Positions 25,262 to 34,113 are shown, numbered from the stretch's first letter. The stretch: DNA of 37,132 nt from Denitrificimonas caeni (GCF_905120345.1 NZ_CAJHOA010000012.1:1-37132); one strand, 5' to 3'. A program made the numbers and translations. The notes: a model not told the origin generated them from the letters alone.

Positions 25262-26041
25262 TCAGGCCCAGCGTCGTTGTAGGCTACGGGCCAGACTGTC
25301 GAGCAGATAACCGAGAATACCGATCAGCACAATAACCGCCATCAGCTCGGAATAGGCAAGCCGATCACGGGTGTCGAGAATAAAGTAGCCAAGACCCGAG
25401 GTAACCCCCAGCATCTCGCAAGGCACTAGCAGTACCCAGATCATACCAATCGCCAGCCGTGTTCCGGTCAGGATGCTCCCGAGAATGCCCGGCAGGACCA
25501 CCCGCAACAGCATTTCCAAACGCGAAGCGCTCATGCTCTGTGCCAGCATCAGCCAGCCCGGATCAAGGTTGCGTACGCCAGCCGCGGTATTGAGGATGAT
25601 AGGCCAGACTGCTCCCATGCAAAGCAGGAAATATACTGGTTGATCGCCAATGCCAAAAATCATGATGGCAATGGGCATCCAGGACAACGGCGAGATCATG
25701 CGCAGGAACTGGAAGGCACCACTGGTGGCAGAGTCAAAGCGCCGCCAAAAACCCACGGCCAGTCCCACCGGAATGCCTGCTAGCAGTGCCAAAGACAGAC
25801 TAACCAAGACTCGGCGCAGGCTAGCGGCCACATCGCCAAGGATTTCGCCGCTGGTAACCAGCTCGATTAGGGTTTCCAAGGCTGGCACAGGGGCTAACAA
25901 GCGCGCCAGCGGCAATTTTTGTTGCAACTGCCAGATTCCCAGTTGCCAGAGCACAACCAGCACCAGCAATCCGGCCAAGGTCAGACCCAGCTGATAGGCA
26001 TGGCGGGACAGCCAAACAGTCCCTGTTGCTAGCTTACTCAC
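25262..26041 (-). CDS. ABC importer permease, SsuC/NrtB/TauC type
   Basis: A 259-residue inner-membrane permease with about six transmembrane segments. The cytoplasmic EAA-like loop lies around SMSASRLEMLLRVVLPGILGSILTGTRLAIG, the contact site for the ATPase. This family imports sulfonates, nitrate, taurine and similar anions or nitrogen/sulfur organics. It is the last gene of a five-gene operon and overlaps the stop of the binding-protein gene by four bases. The whole block is richer in GC than its surroundings. Confidence 0.86.
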   Translation of the reverse strand: MSKLATGTVWLSRHAYQLGLTLAGLLVLVVLWQLGIWQLQQKLPLARLLAPVPALETLIELVTSGEILGDVAASLRRVLVSLSLALLAGIPVGLAVGFWRRFDSATSGAFQFLRMISPLSWMPIAIMIFGIGDQPVYFLLCMGAVWPIILNTAAGVRNLDPGWLMLAQSMSASRLEMLLRVVLPGILGSILTGTRLAIGMIWVLLVPCEMLGVTSGLGYFILDTRDRLAYSELMAVIVLIGILGYLLDSLARSLQRRWA

Positions 26042-27240
26042 GGTTGGATCACCTCGGTCCTTGTGTATCTTTCAGCTAAGCCAAAGGTGGCCATGCCGCC
26101 AACTTGCTCGATAGCAGTGCGGACAAAGCGGTCATCGACCAAGTCACGTGCAACAAAGGCCGGATCCAGATCCTGCAGGAAGCGGGTACTACCTTTGACC
26201 TCAGTCTGTTTGAGCAGCTCGACGAGCTTCTCTGTGTAGTCAGGGAAAGGATAGGGCTGAAAATCAATGCGTTTCTGCTGCCATTGCGGATGCTGGATGA
26301 GACTGGCAGTATCCTGCTCCTGCAGATTGCCTAGCAAAACCTGCGACAGGGTTTCACGGCTATGGGGCGTGTAACCTGCAGCATTGTCCTTAGCAAGGAT
26401 AGCAACGGTTTCTTCACGGTGCTCGCGTATCCAAGCCTGCGCCTGTACCAGTGCGGTTACCACTTTTTGGCTCCACTCGGGTCGTAAGGCTAGGTCGGCT
26501 TCATGCATCTGCAGTACACAGCAGGCATGGTCTTTCCACACATCACCGGTAAAACGCAGTACCTTACCAATACCGTTGAGCTCGGCAGCTGCGTTGAAGG
26601 GTTCGGCCACTATGTAACCGGCAATACTGCCGGTGGCCAGTCCGGGTAGCATGTCGGAGGGTGCCATTACTGCTAAGCGCACCTGACGCGGGCCGGGGTT
26701 ACCATCGGTGATGGGCTCCAGTCCGTGCTTGCGTAGCACCAACTGCAACACAACGTTATGGATGGAGTACCAAAAGGGAATGGCCAGAGTTTTGCCGCCC
26801 AGATCCTCTATACGGTCAATGCCGTTGCTGGCCGCGACGGTCAGACTGGAGCCGTTGATATGGTTCCAACCAACGACCTTGGTGGTCGCGCCGCTGCCGT
26901 ATCTGGACCAGATGGCCATCGGGGCAAGCACATGCACCAGATTCACACCACCGCTGAGAAAGGCCTCAACCAGTTGGGCCCAGCTGCGAAACATGTGCGG
27001 CTTTTCCACTTTTAGTCCCAAATCGGCAAACAGACCCTGATGATGGGCCACCAGCAGGGGAGCAGCATCAGTGATTGGTAGATAGCCAATGCGCAGCGGT
27101 GCATCCGGATCGGCAGCATGGGCCTGTTGCAGTTGCGTTAACAGAGGCAGGGCACCAGCCGCGGTGAACAGGCTGGCTAACTTGAGAAAATCGCGGCGAT
27201 TAAAACCCGAATGATTGGGGTCATTACAGAATCCACACAT
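26038..27240 (-). CDS. ABC importer substrate-binding protein, SsuA/NrtA (NMT1) type, Tat-exported
   Basis: A 400-residue periplasmic protein. Its N-terminus has two Cys (MCGFC) and then NRRDFLK plus a hydrophobic stretch, a Tat signal with a likely cut near AHA-AD at ~42. The mature part begins LRIGYLPITDAAPLLVAHHQGLF, the opening of NrtA/SsuA-like binding proteins; HVLAPMAIW is another family block. The ligand cannot be read from sequence. ATG 27240 is favoured over GTG 27249 because aagg lies at normal distance upstream. Tat export suggests folding in the cytoplasm, possibly around a cofactor (inference). Confidence 0.84.
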   Translation of the reverse strand: MCGFCNDPNHSGFNRRDFLKLASLFTAAGALPLLTQLQQAHAADPDAPLRIGYLPITDAAPLLVAHHQGLFADLGLKVEKPHMFRSWAQLVEAFLSGGVNLVHVLAPMAIWSRYGSGATTKVVGWNHINGSSLTVAASNGIDRIEDLGGKTLAIPFWYSIHNVVLQLVLRKHGLEPITDGNPGPRQVRLAVMAPSDMLPGLATGSIAGYIVAEPFNAAAELNGIGKVLRFTGDVWKDHACCVLQMHEADLALRPEWSQKVVTALVQAQAWIREHREETVAILAKDNAAGYTPHSRETLSQVLLGNLQEQDTASLIQHPQWQQKRIDFQPYPFPDYTEKLVELLKQTEVKGSTRFLQDLDPAFVARDLVDDRFVRTAIEQVGGMATFGLAERYTRTEVIQP

Positions 27241-27285
27241 GGTAAACACCTTTTGGAAAGACGGAAACGGGGCGACAAATTTAGG

Positions 27286-28113
27286 TCAGATGGTCGGCAT
27301 CCAGCTTTGCATGTCTGGCTCGGGTGCCAGCGCACCCTGCAGAGTTTGCAAAATCTCGAGCCGCATCAAAGCCATGGCTTCGCTGGCAGGATTGCGCGGC
27401 CTGGGTTGCTGCGGCTGCCACTCGCGCAACAGCTTGCCGGGTGTACCACCCAACAACAAAACGCGGTCAGCCAGTAGCAGGGCTTCATCAATATCGTGGG
27501 TAATCATCACCACGGCGGTGTGGTGGCGGTGGCACACTTCCAACAATAATTGCTGCATTTCGCTGCGGATGACTTCATCCAGTGCACTGAAAGGTTCATC
27601 CAATAGTAGAATTTCTGGGCGGCGAGCCAGACTGCGAGCAAGGGCGACCCGTTGCGCCATGCCACCCGACAGCTCGCGCGGAAATGCTCGGTGAGCCTCG
27701 CTGAGCCTTACCTCAGCAATGGCATCCTGCACGCGCTGGCGGCGCTCGGAGCGATCCAGCTTTGGCTGACTGCGAAAGTCCAGCCCAAAGGCGACATTAG
27801 CTTCCAGATTCAGCCAAGGCAGTAGGCAAGGATCTTGGAACATAAAAGCCAAGCGCGGATGGGGGCTGGTGACCAGCTTGTTGTGCACCCTTATCTGGCC
27901 GCAAGAGGGCTGCTTGAGACCGGCCAGAACCCGCAACAGGCTCGACTTGCCAACCCCGCTAGGACCCAGCACCGCTAAAATTTCGCCCGCTCGCACCTGC
28001 ATGGAAAAATCCGTCAAAATCTGCTTACGACTACCGTCATTCTGCAGATAATCCAGCAGGATGTTGTCAGCCTGCAACACCAGCGATTCGGAGGTGGATG
28101 TTTTTATACTCAT
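27286..28113 (-). CDS. ABC importer ATPase, SsuB/TauB/NrtD type
   Basis: A 275-residue ATPase. Walker A is GPSGVGKS (residues 50-57), the Q-loop is FMFQDPCLLPWLN, the signature is LSGGMAQRVALAR, Walker B is ILLLDEPFSALDE, and the switch His is in MITHDIDEAL. These motifs are complete. It powers the importer formed with the neighbouring permease and binding protein. It begins seven bases after the acyl-CoA-dehydrogenase-like gene, and 45 bases separate its stop from the binding-protein start. Confidence 0.9.
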   Translation of the reverse strand: MSIKTSTSESLVLQADNILLDYLQNDGSRKQILTDFSMQVRAGEILAVLGPSGVGKSSLLRVLAGLKQPSCGQIRVHNKLVTSPHPRLAFMFQDPCLLPWLNLEANVAFGLDFRSQPKLDRSERRQRVQDAIAEVRLSEAHRAFPRELSGGMAQRVALARSLARRPEILLLDEPFSALDEVIRSEMQQLLLEVCHRHHTAVVMITHDIDEALLLADRVLLLGGTPGKLLREWQPQQPRPRNPASEAMALMRLEILQTLQGALAPEPDMQSWMPTI

Positions 28114-28120
28114 GGTCGCC

Positions 28121-29224
28121 TTAGCTGGCAGCCTCCAGCGCCTGAATATCCTTGCGCAAGTGTTTTAGCGCAGGCGTGACAATGGCAACAAAGAGTGCTT
28201 CGCGCTGACGACGTTGAGCGCCGTGATTCATCAGGTAACCCCGGGCACCGGTATGCAGCGCCTCGGAGCGTGTCGCATCAAGGCTCAGCTCGGCGATGCG
28301 CGCTCGTAGGCGCAGCACCTGGAGGATGTCGGTCGCATCCTCGTCCGCAAGACGGGACTGTGTATGGGTTTGCTCCAGCAGCTCGGCCAGCGTCTGTTCC
28401 AGCTCGTCATGCTGATCGTCCAGAAAACAGTTAACGTGCTCAAGGCTGCGATTGATGCGCTTGATGCTTTCGACACTGGTGCGCACGATGCCAGCACCAA
28501 TGCCGATCTGACTCAGGCAAAAACCTGGGCGGATGCGGCTCATGTGCGCAGCAAACTGTTCGGGATGAGCTAATACTTGGTCGGCATCCACACGAGTATT
28601 ACGGAAACGGACGTTAAACGTGTGGGTACCCTCCAGCCCAGCAAAGGTAGGGCAGGCACGTAACTCGATTTGCGCCGGATCAAGCTCGGCAGCAAACATC
28701 AGGTAACCGCCCTCATCCAAGGCCGCCGCGACAATGATCAGCTGGTTTTCGGCCAAATTGGATACCCACGGCAATACACCCTCGATACGGTAGCCGTCAC
28801 CCTCGCGCCGAGCTTTGAGCCGAATCGCTTCAATATTGGAGAGGTGCTTAACCGTGTTGGACATGCCGGTGCCAGCCAGCAGCTCGCCGCGGGCCACCGC
28901 TGGCAGGTAACGGGCGCGCGCAGCTTCATTAGGGCAGTGAGTCAGATACCAGACACAGGCAGCTTGGCACCAGACGACAAAACCGGTGGAGCCGCAGGTT
29001 TCGGACACCGCAGCGGTGACTTCAATCTGGTCGGCCAAACTGGCTCCCAGCCCGCCATACTCAAGCGGTGCTACAGCCGCAAAACCGTTCAGGCGACCTA
29101 ATCCGTGCAAGAATTCACGCGGGTAGAGGCCTTTGCAGTCAATATCTTTAACCAGTGGTGCTAACTGCTCAGAGATGTATGCCCGCACCTGCTCTAGGTC
29201 TACAGACTGAGATGTGCTGTTCAT
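28121..29224 (-). CDS. Acyl-CoA dehydrogenase-fold flavoprotein (SfnB/DszC-like)
   Basis: A 367-residue protein with the acyl-CoA dehydrogenase three-domain plan. An N-terminal helical part contains PLEYGGLGASLADQIEV; a beta domain has LLAGTGMSNTV and GYRIEGVLPWVSN; a C-terminal helical bundle has ALHTGARGYLMNHGAQRRQREALF. Paired with an SsuABC-type importer, such enzymes are often flavin-dependent oxygenases or desaturases for sulfur or nitrogen organics (SfnB, DszC relatives) and not beta-oxidation enzymes. The substrate is unknown. It starts at an ATGA overlap with the AhpD-like gene, so the two are translated together. Confidence 0.8.
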   Translation of the reverse strand: MNSTSQSVDLEQVRAYISEQLAPLVKDIDCKGLYPREFLHGLGRLNGFAAVAPLEYGGLGASLADQIEVTAAVSETCGSTGFVVWCQAACVWYLTHCPNEAARARYLPAVARGELLAGTGMSNTVKHLSNIEAIRLKARREGDGYRIEGVLPWVSNLAENQLIIVAAALDEGGYLMFAAELDPAQIELRACPTFAGLEGTHTFNVRFRNTRVDADQVLAHPEQFAAHMSRIRPGFCLSQIGIGAGIVRTSVESIKRINRSLEHVNCFLDDQHDELEQTLAELLEQTHTQSRLADEDATDILQVLRLRARIAELSLDATRSEALHTGARGYLMNHGAQRRQREALFVAIVTPALKHLRKDIQALEAAS

Positions 29225-29763
29225 GCGAACTCCTGCAGTTCCTTGTTAATCAGGGTTTGCGCCACATTGTTGGCATAGTTACACAGGCTTGCCAGGCTGA
29301 CACCCAACACCGCTTCCAGCACCTGCTGCTCGCCATAGCCAGCATCCAGAAACTCCTTGAGCTGCTCATCAGACACCTGACCACGCTGTTCGATCAGGGC
29401 TAAGGTAAAACGAGCTAAGGCGTTGAGCTTTGGATCATCCAGTGCCTTGATCTCGCGCAGATCGGCTACCAGTTTCTCATCCAGCTTGAGCGCCTTGAGG
29501 GATAGCTTGGTGTGGCCAGCCACGCAGAAACCACAGCCATTGCGACTCGCCGCGGTGATCTGAATAACTTCACGTTCAGCGGGTGACAGGCTGGTACGGC
29601 CGTTGATGGCACCCACCACCTGGTACGTTTCTAGGGCGGTTGGTGCATTGGCTAGCACACCCAGCAAATTGGGAAGGAAACCGTTAGCTTTCTGTGCCGC
29701 CAACAGGCGTTCAGCCGCCTCTGGGGCTGCAGTTTCAGGGGTTTGTACAGTTAGGCGTGCCAT
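29221..29763 (-). CDS. Carboxymuconolactone decarboxylase / AhpD-like peroxidase-related protein
   Basis: A 180-residue helical protein. The core has EREVIQITAASRNGCGFCVAGHT, the AhpD-type active site with CxxC followed by His. Such proteins reduce peroxides or act as thiol partners. It is the first gene of the minus-strand operon and has a good ggag Shine-Dalgarno at ATG 29763. Together with the flavoenzyme that follows, it may handle reactive by-products of the imported compound (inference). Confidence 0.86.
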   Translation of the reverse strand: MARLTVQTPETAAPEAAERLLAAQKANGFLPNLLGVLANAPTALETYQVVGAINGRTSLSPAEREVIQITAASRNGCGFCVAGHTKLSLKALKLDEKLVADLREIKALDDPKLNALARFTLALIEQRGQVSDEQLKEFLDAGYGEQQVLEAVLGVSLASLCNYANNVAQTLINKELQEFA

Positions 29764-29854
29764 GATAACTCCTCAAGAAGATAATAGATGAAGCTTGATG
29801 TCGAGCGATGCTACGTTATTGTTTATAGAACGTAAAAGAGTTAATTGTGATTTT

Positions 29855-29875
29855 GTTATATCTTTAAAGAATAAC
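29855..29875. promoter_or_regulatory. Near-palindrome upstream of the importer operon
   Basis: The stretch gttat-a-tctttaaaga-ataac is symmetric around tctttaaaga, with one extra base in the left half. It lies about 90 bases upstream of the first operon gene in an AT-rich 200-bp gap, a fitting place for a regulator site. No regulator gene is adjacent. The rest of the gap (29764-29964) shows nothing further. Confidence 0.35.
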
Positions 29876-29972
29876 TGGTATGGCGTTTAATAGATGATGA
29901 GCTATGAAGTCAAAGCTATTATCAATTTCGCGTAAGACGTCGTACTTTGAGTGCGAAGATGGATTGTTCTGG

Positions 29973-30824
29973 TCAACCAAAAGTAGACACTTTGTTTTTA
30001 CAGTTCTCATACTCAACAGGACTCACATCACCGTTAGCAGTATGAAGCCTTTCCAGGTTGTAATAGCGCATATACGCTGCCACATCCTGAGCCATTTCTT
30101 CACGCGTAGCGTGATGCACTTTTAGTATCCAGTCGTGCTTTAAACTGCCAAAGAAACGCTCAACGACTGCATTATCCCAGCAAGCTCCGACATCATCCAT
30201 TGACGGCTTGATGTTCATTTTAACGAACTCTTTTTTCAGAAAGTTACTGGTGTATTGAGAGCCACGGTCACTGTGAAATATAACGCCTTGTGGGCGTTTA
30301 CGCAGCCAATAGGCTTGTCGTATAGACTGCAAGATCAAGTCTGTTGTCATGCGCGGACTGATTGTCCAGCCGATAATCCGGCGTGAGTATAAGTCCATAA
30401 CAATGCTTAAATACATCCAGCCTTCACCCGTTTTCAAGTAGGTTATATCGCCTGCCCATATTTGATTGGGTCCAGTTGGATTAAAGTTCATGTTCACCAA
30501 ATTAGGTGCAACTGCATGCGTTAGATCACGCTGTGTGGTGACTCTGTAAGCTCGGCGCTGCCTGACTATTAACTTGAGTTTACGCATAATACTGCGAGTT
30601 TTAGTTCGTCCAATGTTAAAGTTTTTCTTACGTAATACCTTCATAAGCTCACGACTACCAAGGCTCTCTCGGCTTTTGTCAAACACGTCCTTGGCGGTGT
30701 AATACAGCTTTAACTCTTGCGCGCTGATCAACTTGGCAGGCCGTTTTCTCCAAGCATAAAAGCCTGAGCGACTGAGCTCTAAAAGCGAGCAGCAAAGCTG
30801 AACCGGATAGCCTTCTTGCACCAC
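29973..30824 (-). CDS. IS3-family transposase OrfB (DDE integrase domain)
   Basis: A 283-residue DDE transposase. It carries a HTH_21 part (SRSGFYAWRKRPAK) and the rve core with Asp in WAGDITYL, Asp in FHSDRGSQYT, and the final Glu in VERFFGSLKHDW. The frame is open upstream of GTG 30824 and joins orfA by a -1 shift at the A6G tract, so the working product is probably the OrfAB fusion of about 380 residues. No internal damage is seen. Confidence 0.92.
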   Translation of the reverse strand: MVQEGYPVQLCCSLLELSRSGFYAWRKRPAKLISAQELKLYYTAKDVFDKSRESLGSRELMKVLRKKNFNIGRTKTRSIMRKLKLIVRQRRAYRVTTQRDLTHAVAPNLVNMNFNPTGPNQIWAGDITYLKTGEGWMYLSIVMDLYSRRIIGWTISPRMTTDLILQSIRQAYWLRKRPQGVIFHSDRGSQYTSNFLKKEFVKMNIKPSMDDVGACWDNAVVERFFGSLKHDWILKVHHATREEMAQDVAAYMRYYNLERLHTANGDVSPVEYENCKNKVSTFG

Positions 30825-30844
30825 AGAGTGAACGAACTTAAAGC

Positions 30845-31135
30845 CTAGCTCATCTCTCTGGCGAAGAAGGCTGACGCCTTTTTTAAGATGTCTTTTTCCA
30901 TCCGCAAGCGCTTATTTTCAGCTCGTAACTTTTTTAGCTCTTCACGCTCATCAGCGCTCAACGCAGCACCGCTGGCTTGAGCTTCTTGCTGCTCTTTCCA
31001 CTTGTAAAGCAGGTTCGTATTGACACCCAAAGATCGAGCGGCTTCGGCCACGCTGTAGCCTTGATCAGTAACTAGGGCAACGGCTTCTTTTTTAAATTCC
31101 TGAGTGTAAGTTTTATACACGCGCTTCTGATTCAT
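30845..31135 (-). CDS. IS3-family OrfA (HTH protein)
   Basis: A 96-residue protein. The HTH_Tnp_1 domain (YTQEFKKEAVALVTDQGYSVAEAARSLGV) recognises the inverted repeats. A leucine-zipper-like helix (ELKKLRAENKRLRMEKDILKKA) follows, ending with ASAFFAREMS. The A6G slippery tract lies at 30884-30878 near its end and allows the -1 shift into orfB. Confidence 0.92.
   Translation of the reverse strand: MNQKRVYKTYTQEFKKEAVALVTDQGYSVAEAARSLGVNTNLLYKWKEQQEAQASGAALSADEREELKKLRAENKRLRMEKDILKKASAFFAREMS
30878..30884 (-). promoter_or_regulatory. A6G programmed -1 frameshift site
   Basis: The minus strand reads AAAAAAG within Lys-Lys codons of orfA. A -1 shift here continues as KKGVSLLRQRDELGFKF into the OrfB frame with no stop in between. 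This matches the slippery type known from IS911 and other IS3 members. Confidence 0.8.
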
Positions 31136-31358
31136 ATTTCACCTCAAACTAGACTGGGTCTATTGTCTCTCATTGAAGTGTCCATTTGAATTAGACCAGA
31201 ACACCCAGAAAATCGCGTGCATGTTCACCGATTAGGGTCGGTGCGAAGTTATAAACAACAGCCTTGATATCCGAGAACGCCGTAGTGCAACAGGCCCAGG
31301 CCTGAGTTTAGTTAGCATTATTTTAATATTCATAAAACTTTACAATTAAACAGCCGGT

Positions 31359-32321
31359 TCACTCGGGCTCGCGTGTAAAGCGATAGAACAAGTTGGGTTC
31401 ACTGACCACGTATAAATAGCCATCTTCGTCAATATTTACGCCTTCTGCCTGTGGAATGCCTTTTTGTAAACCTGCAAACCCTCTAGCAAGAGATCTGAAG
31501 CTAATCACTTTACCTTCAGTGGTTATTTCGATCAGTAGCTTCGACTCATCACTCAACAAAACTAAATGGCCGCTCTTTTCATCGTAAGTAGCCGACGATA
31601 CATCGGTTGCGAATACCTTATCTCTTATCCAGCCTGATAGATTGCGCACACTCACAGGAAGCCCTTCATCTAAGCTGGCGCGCAGACCACTCACCTCAAG
31701 TAATTGGATAGGATCACGCTCTTTAGCCACATACAGACGATCATTTTTAAGGTCGTAGGTAAGACTTTCTAGACCTTTATTATCCTCATTCCAGAATGCG
31801 AGTTTCAGTGATGGATATTTTTCCTGATTCAGCGATCCACTTGTAAGTAGCGTGCCATCAGCACTCACTGGGATATCTATGATAACTAGGTTTTGTTTAC
31901 GCTCTTCCGCAACGACCAATTGCCCATTACCAATATAAGTTACTGCCTCCACATCACTGAACCCCTCAAGGCTATAACGTGCGAGCACATCTCCGTCTCG
32001 GCTTAAAGCAAGCAACTCGTTAGGGCCATTGATAACAGTCCATAGCATGCCCAAATCGCGGTCATAGGTCAGGCCAGAGAGGTTGTTGTTTATACCAATG
32101 ACAGGCTTAGCGTCGATCTCTACACGATAGTTAGGCAACCATACTGCACGATCCTGCCAATCATCAGCATGCATGTGAGTTTTAAACCAGTAATACAGGC
32201 GATAATCAAGACGCTGCGTATGCACCTGGAACGTAGCAACCCCCAGCAAGCACAGCATTGCCCATATCCAGATACGAGCTTGCATCGAACGCCCAGACCG
32301 CTTTTCAGCCTTTAAGTACAT
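31359..32321 (-). CDS. YjiK-like (SdiA-regulated domain) membrane-anchored protein
   Basis: A 320-residue protein. A cytoplasmic N-terminus and one hydrophobic helix (ARIWIWAMLCLLGVATFQV, residues ~15-33) are followed by a periplasmic beta-propeller-like domain of the SdiA-regulated/YjiK family (NNNLSGLTYDRDLGMLWTVINGP, EGFSDVEAVTYIGNGQLVVAEE, DNKGLESLTYD, AEGVNIDEDGYLYVVSEPN). Its repeated Asp/Glu-rich blades suggest calcium or ligand binding. The function is not known. The IS3 element lies 155 bases downstream of its stop; the gap between holds a 6-bp hairpin (caccga/tcggtg) and nothing else. Confidence 0.8.
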   Translation of the reverse strand: MYLKAEKRSGRSMQARIWIWAMLCLLGVATFQVHTQRLDYRLYYWFKTHMHADDWQDRAVWLPNYRVEIDAKPVIGINNNLSGLTYDRDLGMLWTVINGPNELLALSRDGDVLARYSLEGFSDVEAVTYIGNGQLVVAEERKQNLVIIDIPVSADGTLLTSGSLNQEKYPSLKLAFWNEDNKGLESLTYDLKNDRLYVAKERDPIQLLEVSGLRASLDEGLPVSVRNLSGWIRDKVFATDVSSATYDEKSGHLVLLSDESKLLIEITTEGKVISFRSLARGFAGLQKGIPQAEGVNIDEDGYLYVVSEPNLFYRFTREPE

Positions 32322-32534
32322 AAATATCTCGTTTCGTTGTAGCAGGGGGGGGAGGTGTTCGAATTAATGAATGCTGACACAATCAATATATTTTAGCGTT
32401 TGCAAATCAAAATTCTATCTTTGGAAGGCCGATACTGCAGGTTTAATGTATTGATTTTAATAGGGTTGCTCACAAACTGTATACGTAATGCTACGTGCTG
32501 CATAGCTTCAGGTTGTTTATTATTAACGAGCGTA

Positions 32535-32571
32535 CCCATGGTGGGGCTTTAAAAAGAGTTCTCACCATGGG
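32535..32571. other. 9-bp hairpin between YjiK-like and PepSY genes
   Basis: cccatggtg (32535-32543) pairs with caccatggg (32563-32571). It follows the PepSY gene on the minus strand by about 35 bases and could end its transcript, but the run of T expected after a terminator is missing. The rest of the 286-base gap, including a G8 tract at 32344, shows no gene. Confidence 0.4.
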
Positions 32572-32607
32572 GCGTTGCGCAGCTCTGTCAGCAGGTTTCT
32601 TTAAGAA

Positions 32608-32913
32608 TTAATCATCCTGGCGGTTTTTCAAAATCTCACCAGTAGCGGCATCCATTTCAACCTCCCATTTCTGGCCTTTATCATCACGTAGGTCTACTTG
32701 GTAAATATAGCGGCCATACGACTCATCAAGCTCTGTGCTCAATAGGGTGGCCTTTGGATGTTGCGCTAAAGCTGTCTGGTCAAGTTTATCAAAGGCTAAA
32801 ATTGCGCCTGAGGTGCTTAGTTCAACTGTTTTAGCTGGGCTGACATCAGCTTGAGCTAAACCTGCGCCCATCATTAAAGCTACGGACATGCATAATGTAG
32901 TTAAAGTTTTCAT
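32608..32913 (-). CDS. PepSY-domain periplasmic protein
   Basis: A 101-residue exported protein. The signal peptide MKTLTTLCMSVALMMGAGLAQA is followed by a small PepSY fold (YGRYIYQVDLRDDKGQKWEVEMDAATGEIL). PepSY proteins act as protease inhibitors or as modulators of neighbouring sensors; no partner sits next to it. ATG 32913 has aagga upstream and starts the signal peptide; the ATG ten codons earlier lacks support. Confidence 0.85.
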   Translation of the reverse strand: MKTLTTLCMSVALMMGAGLAQADVSPAKTVELSTSGAILAFDKLDQTALAQHPKATLLSTELDESYGRYIYQVDLRDDKGQKWEVEMDAATGEILKNRQDD

Positions 32914-33194
32914 GGTTATTTCCTTGTCTGGAAGCTGCAACACAACGAAATTGTGTGTCTACGATGTCAAGGTTACAGAGGCAGCATTAATTCAAACTTA
33001 AAAATATGCATTATTTAAGCTTGCGCTAAAAGTTTTTAACAAACATTATTTGATGCTTTAAAGACCCGCTCAAGCGTGAATGTAAAGGTCAGATAAGCCT
33101 AGCTGTATCACTAAAAAGTTTCAGCATTTAGAACCAGTTAACTACTATCCTGTCAATAAGTTCGGATCAACCATCATTTGCAATGGAGACATAG

Positions 33195-33926
33195 ATGAAT
33201 ACTCGCAGCTTGCTCGATCAGCTTCTCAGCTCAGGTAAAGAATTACTGCAAGGGCAGAATACAGCGCAATCCAATCAGACAAATCCAGCAGCTCCAAACG
33301 AGCCCAATACAGCACTCAATAGTCTGCTTGGTAGTATTGGTGGTGGTGCTTTGGGTGGCGGTATTATCAGCTTACTGATGTCCAGTAAAAAGGCACGCAA
33401 GGTCGGTGGCAATGTTATTACTTATGGTGGCTTAGCAGCGCTGGGTGTCGTGGCCTACAAAGCGTATAGCAACTGGCAAAATAACAATCAAAATCGGGGT
33501 CAGGTACAGCCCAGCGCACCTTATACACAACATCAACCGCAGACAGTGGATCGTGTGTCACCAGCAGTCATGGAAGAGCATAGCCAAGCCATTCTTCGCG
33601 CAATTATTTGTGCAGCTAAGGCGGACGGCCATATTGACGAACGCGAGCAGCAGCTGATTGATGATGCAATCGCAAAGTTAACCAACGAGTCACAGCTACA
33701 GTCATGGTTCCAACAAGAGATGCGCAAACCTCTCGACCCTGCTGACCTAGCTCGTGCAGCCAAGACCCCAGAAATTGCAGCTGAGATGTACCTCGCCAGC
33801 ATTCTTATGGTCGATGAGGAAAGCTATATGGAGCGAGCCTACCTTGACGAACTTGCACGTCAACTGCAGCTTGCACCTGCACTGAAAGAGGAGTTGGAAG
33901 CACAAGCAATAGCGCATAACTCTTAA
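33195..33926 (+). CDS. YebE-like (DUF533, TerB-fold) membrane protein
   Basis: A 243-residue protein. The N-terminal part (MNTRSLLDQLLSSGKELL) is followed by a Gln/Asn-rich linker. A Gly-rich hydrophobic segment (LGGGIISLLMSSKKARKVGGNVITYGGLAALGVVAYKAY) is typical of YebE, and a C-terminal TerB-like helical domain carries acidic motifs (KADGHIDEREQQLID, VDEESYMERAYLDELA). It is an inner-membrane protein often linked to envelope stress. ATG 33195 follows a ggag at 33184-33187. Confidence 0.85.
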   Translation: MNTRSLLDQLLSSGKELLQGQNTAQSNQTNPAAPNEPNTALNSLLGSIGGGALGGGIISLLMSSKKARKVGGNVITYGGLAALGVVAYKAYSNWQNNNQNRGQVQPSAPYTQHQPQTVDRVSPAVMEEHSQAILRAIICAAKADGHIDEREQQLIDDAIAKLTNESQLQSWFQQEMRKPLDPADLARAAKTPEIAAEMYLASILMVDEESYMERAYLDELARQLQLAPALKEELEAQAIAHNS

Positions 33927-34113
33927 AATCAAGCGCTCAAACAGCAACTGAGTGCCCTAGCGGCAACTGTAGATGATTAGCATATTGTATCGCGCAGACT
34001 ACACTAGCGATTGGTGATCTGCCGTCGTGCATAACCTTTGCTCTGACTCATCCTTTTATAGTGAGGGCCTATAGTAAACCGACATTAGCCTTACGCAATC
34101 AAACAGGATAGCA

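Larger units (their letters stand above)
29965..31203 (-). mobile_element. IS3-family insertion sequence, complete
   Basis: A 1239-bp element. Its ends carry imperfect inverted repeats of about 28 bases, starting TGTTCTGGTC at 29965 and as its complement ending at 31203, with a shared gacactt block inside. It holds the usual orfA and orfB read as one frameshifted transposase. The bases flanking it (ggat left, ccca right) do not form a direct repeat. Confidence 0.9.

Noticed and set aside
31220-31260. Resemblance of ccgattagg...gcgaag to the tmRNA 5' end, as if a second att site
   Set aside because: Only about nine bases match in a row. The stretch is explained by a local 6-bp hairpin, and integration repeats should copy the 3' end of tmRNA, not the 5' end.
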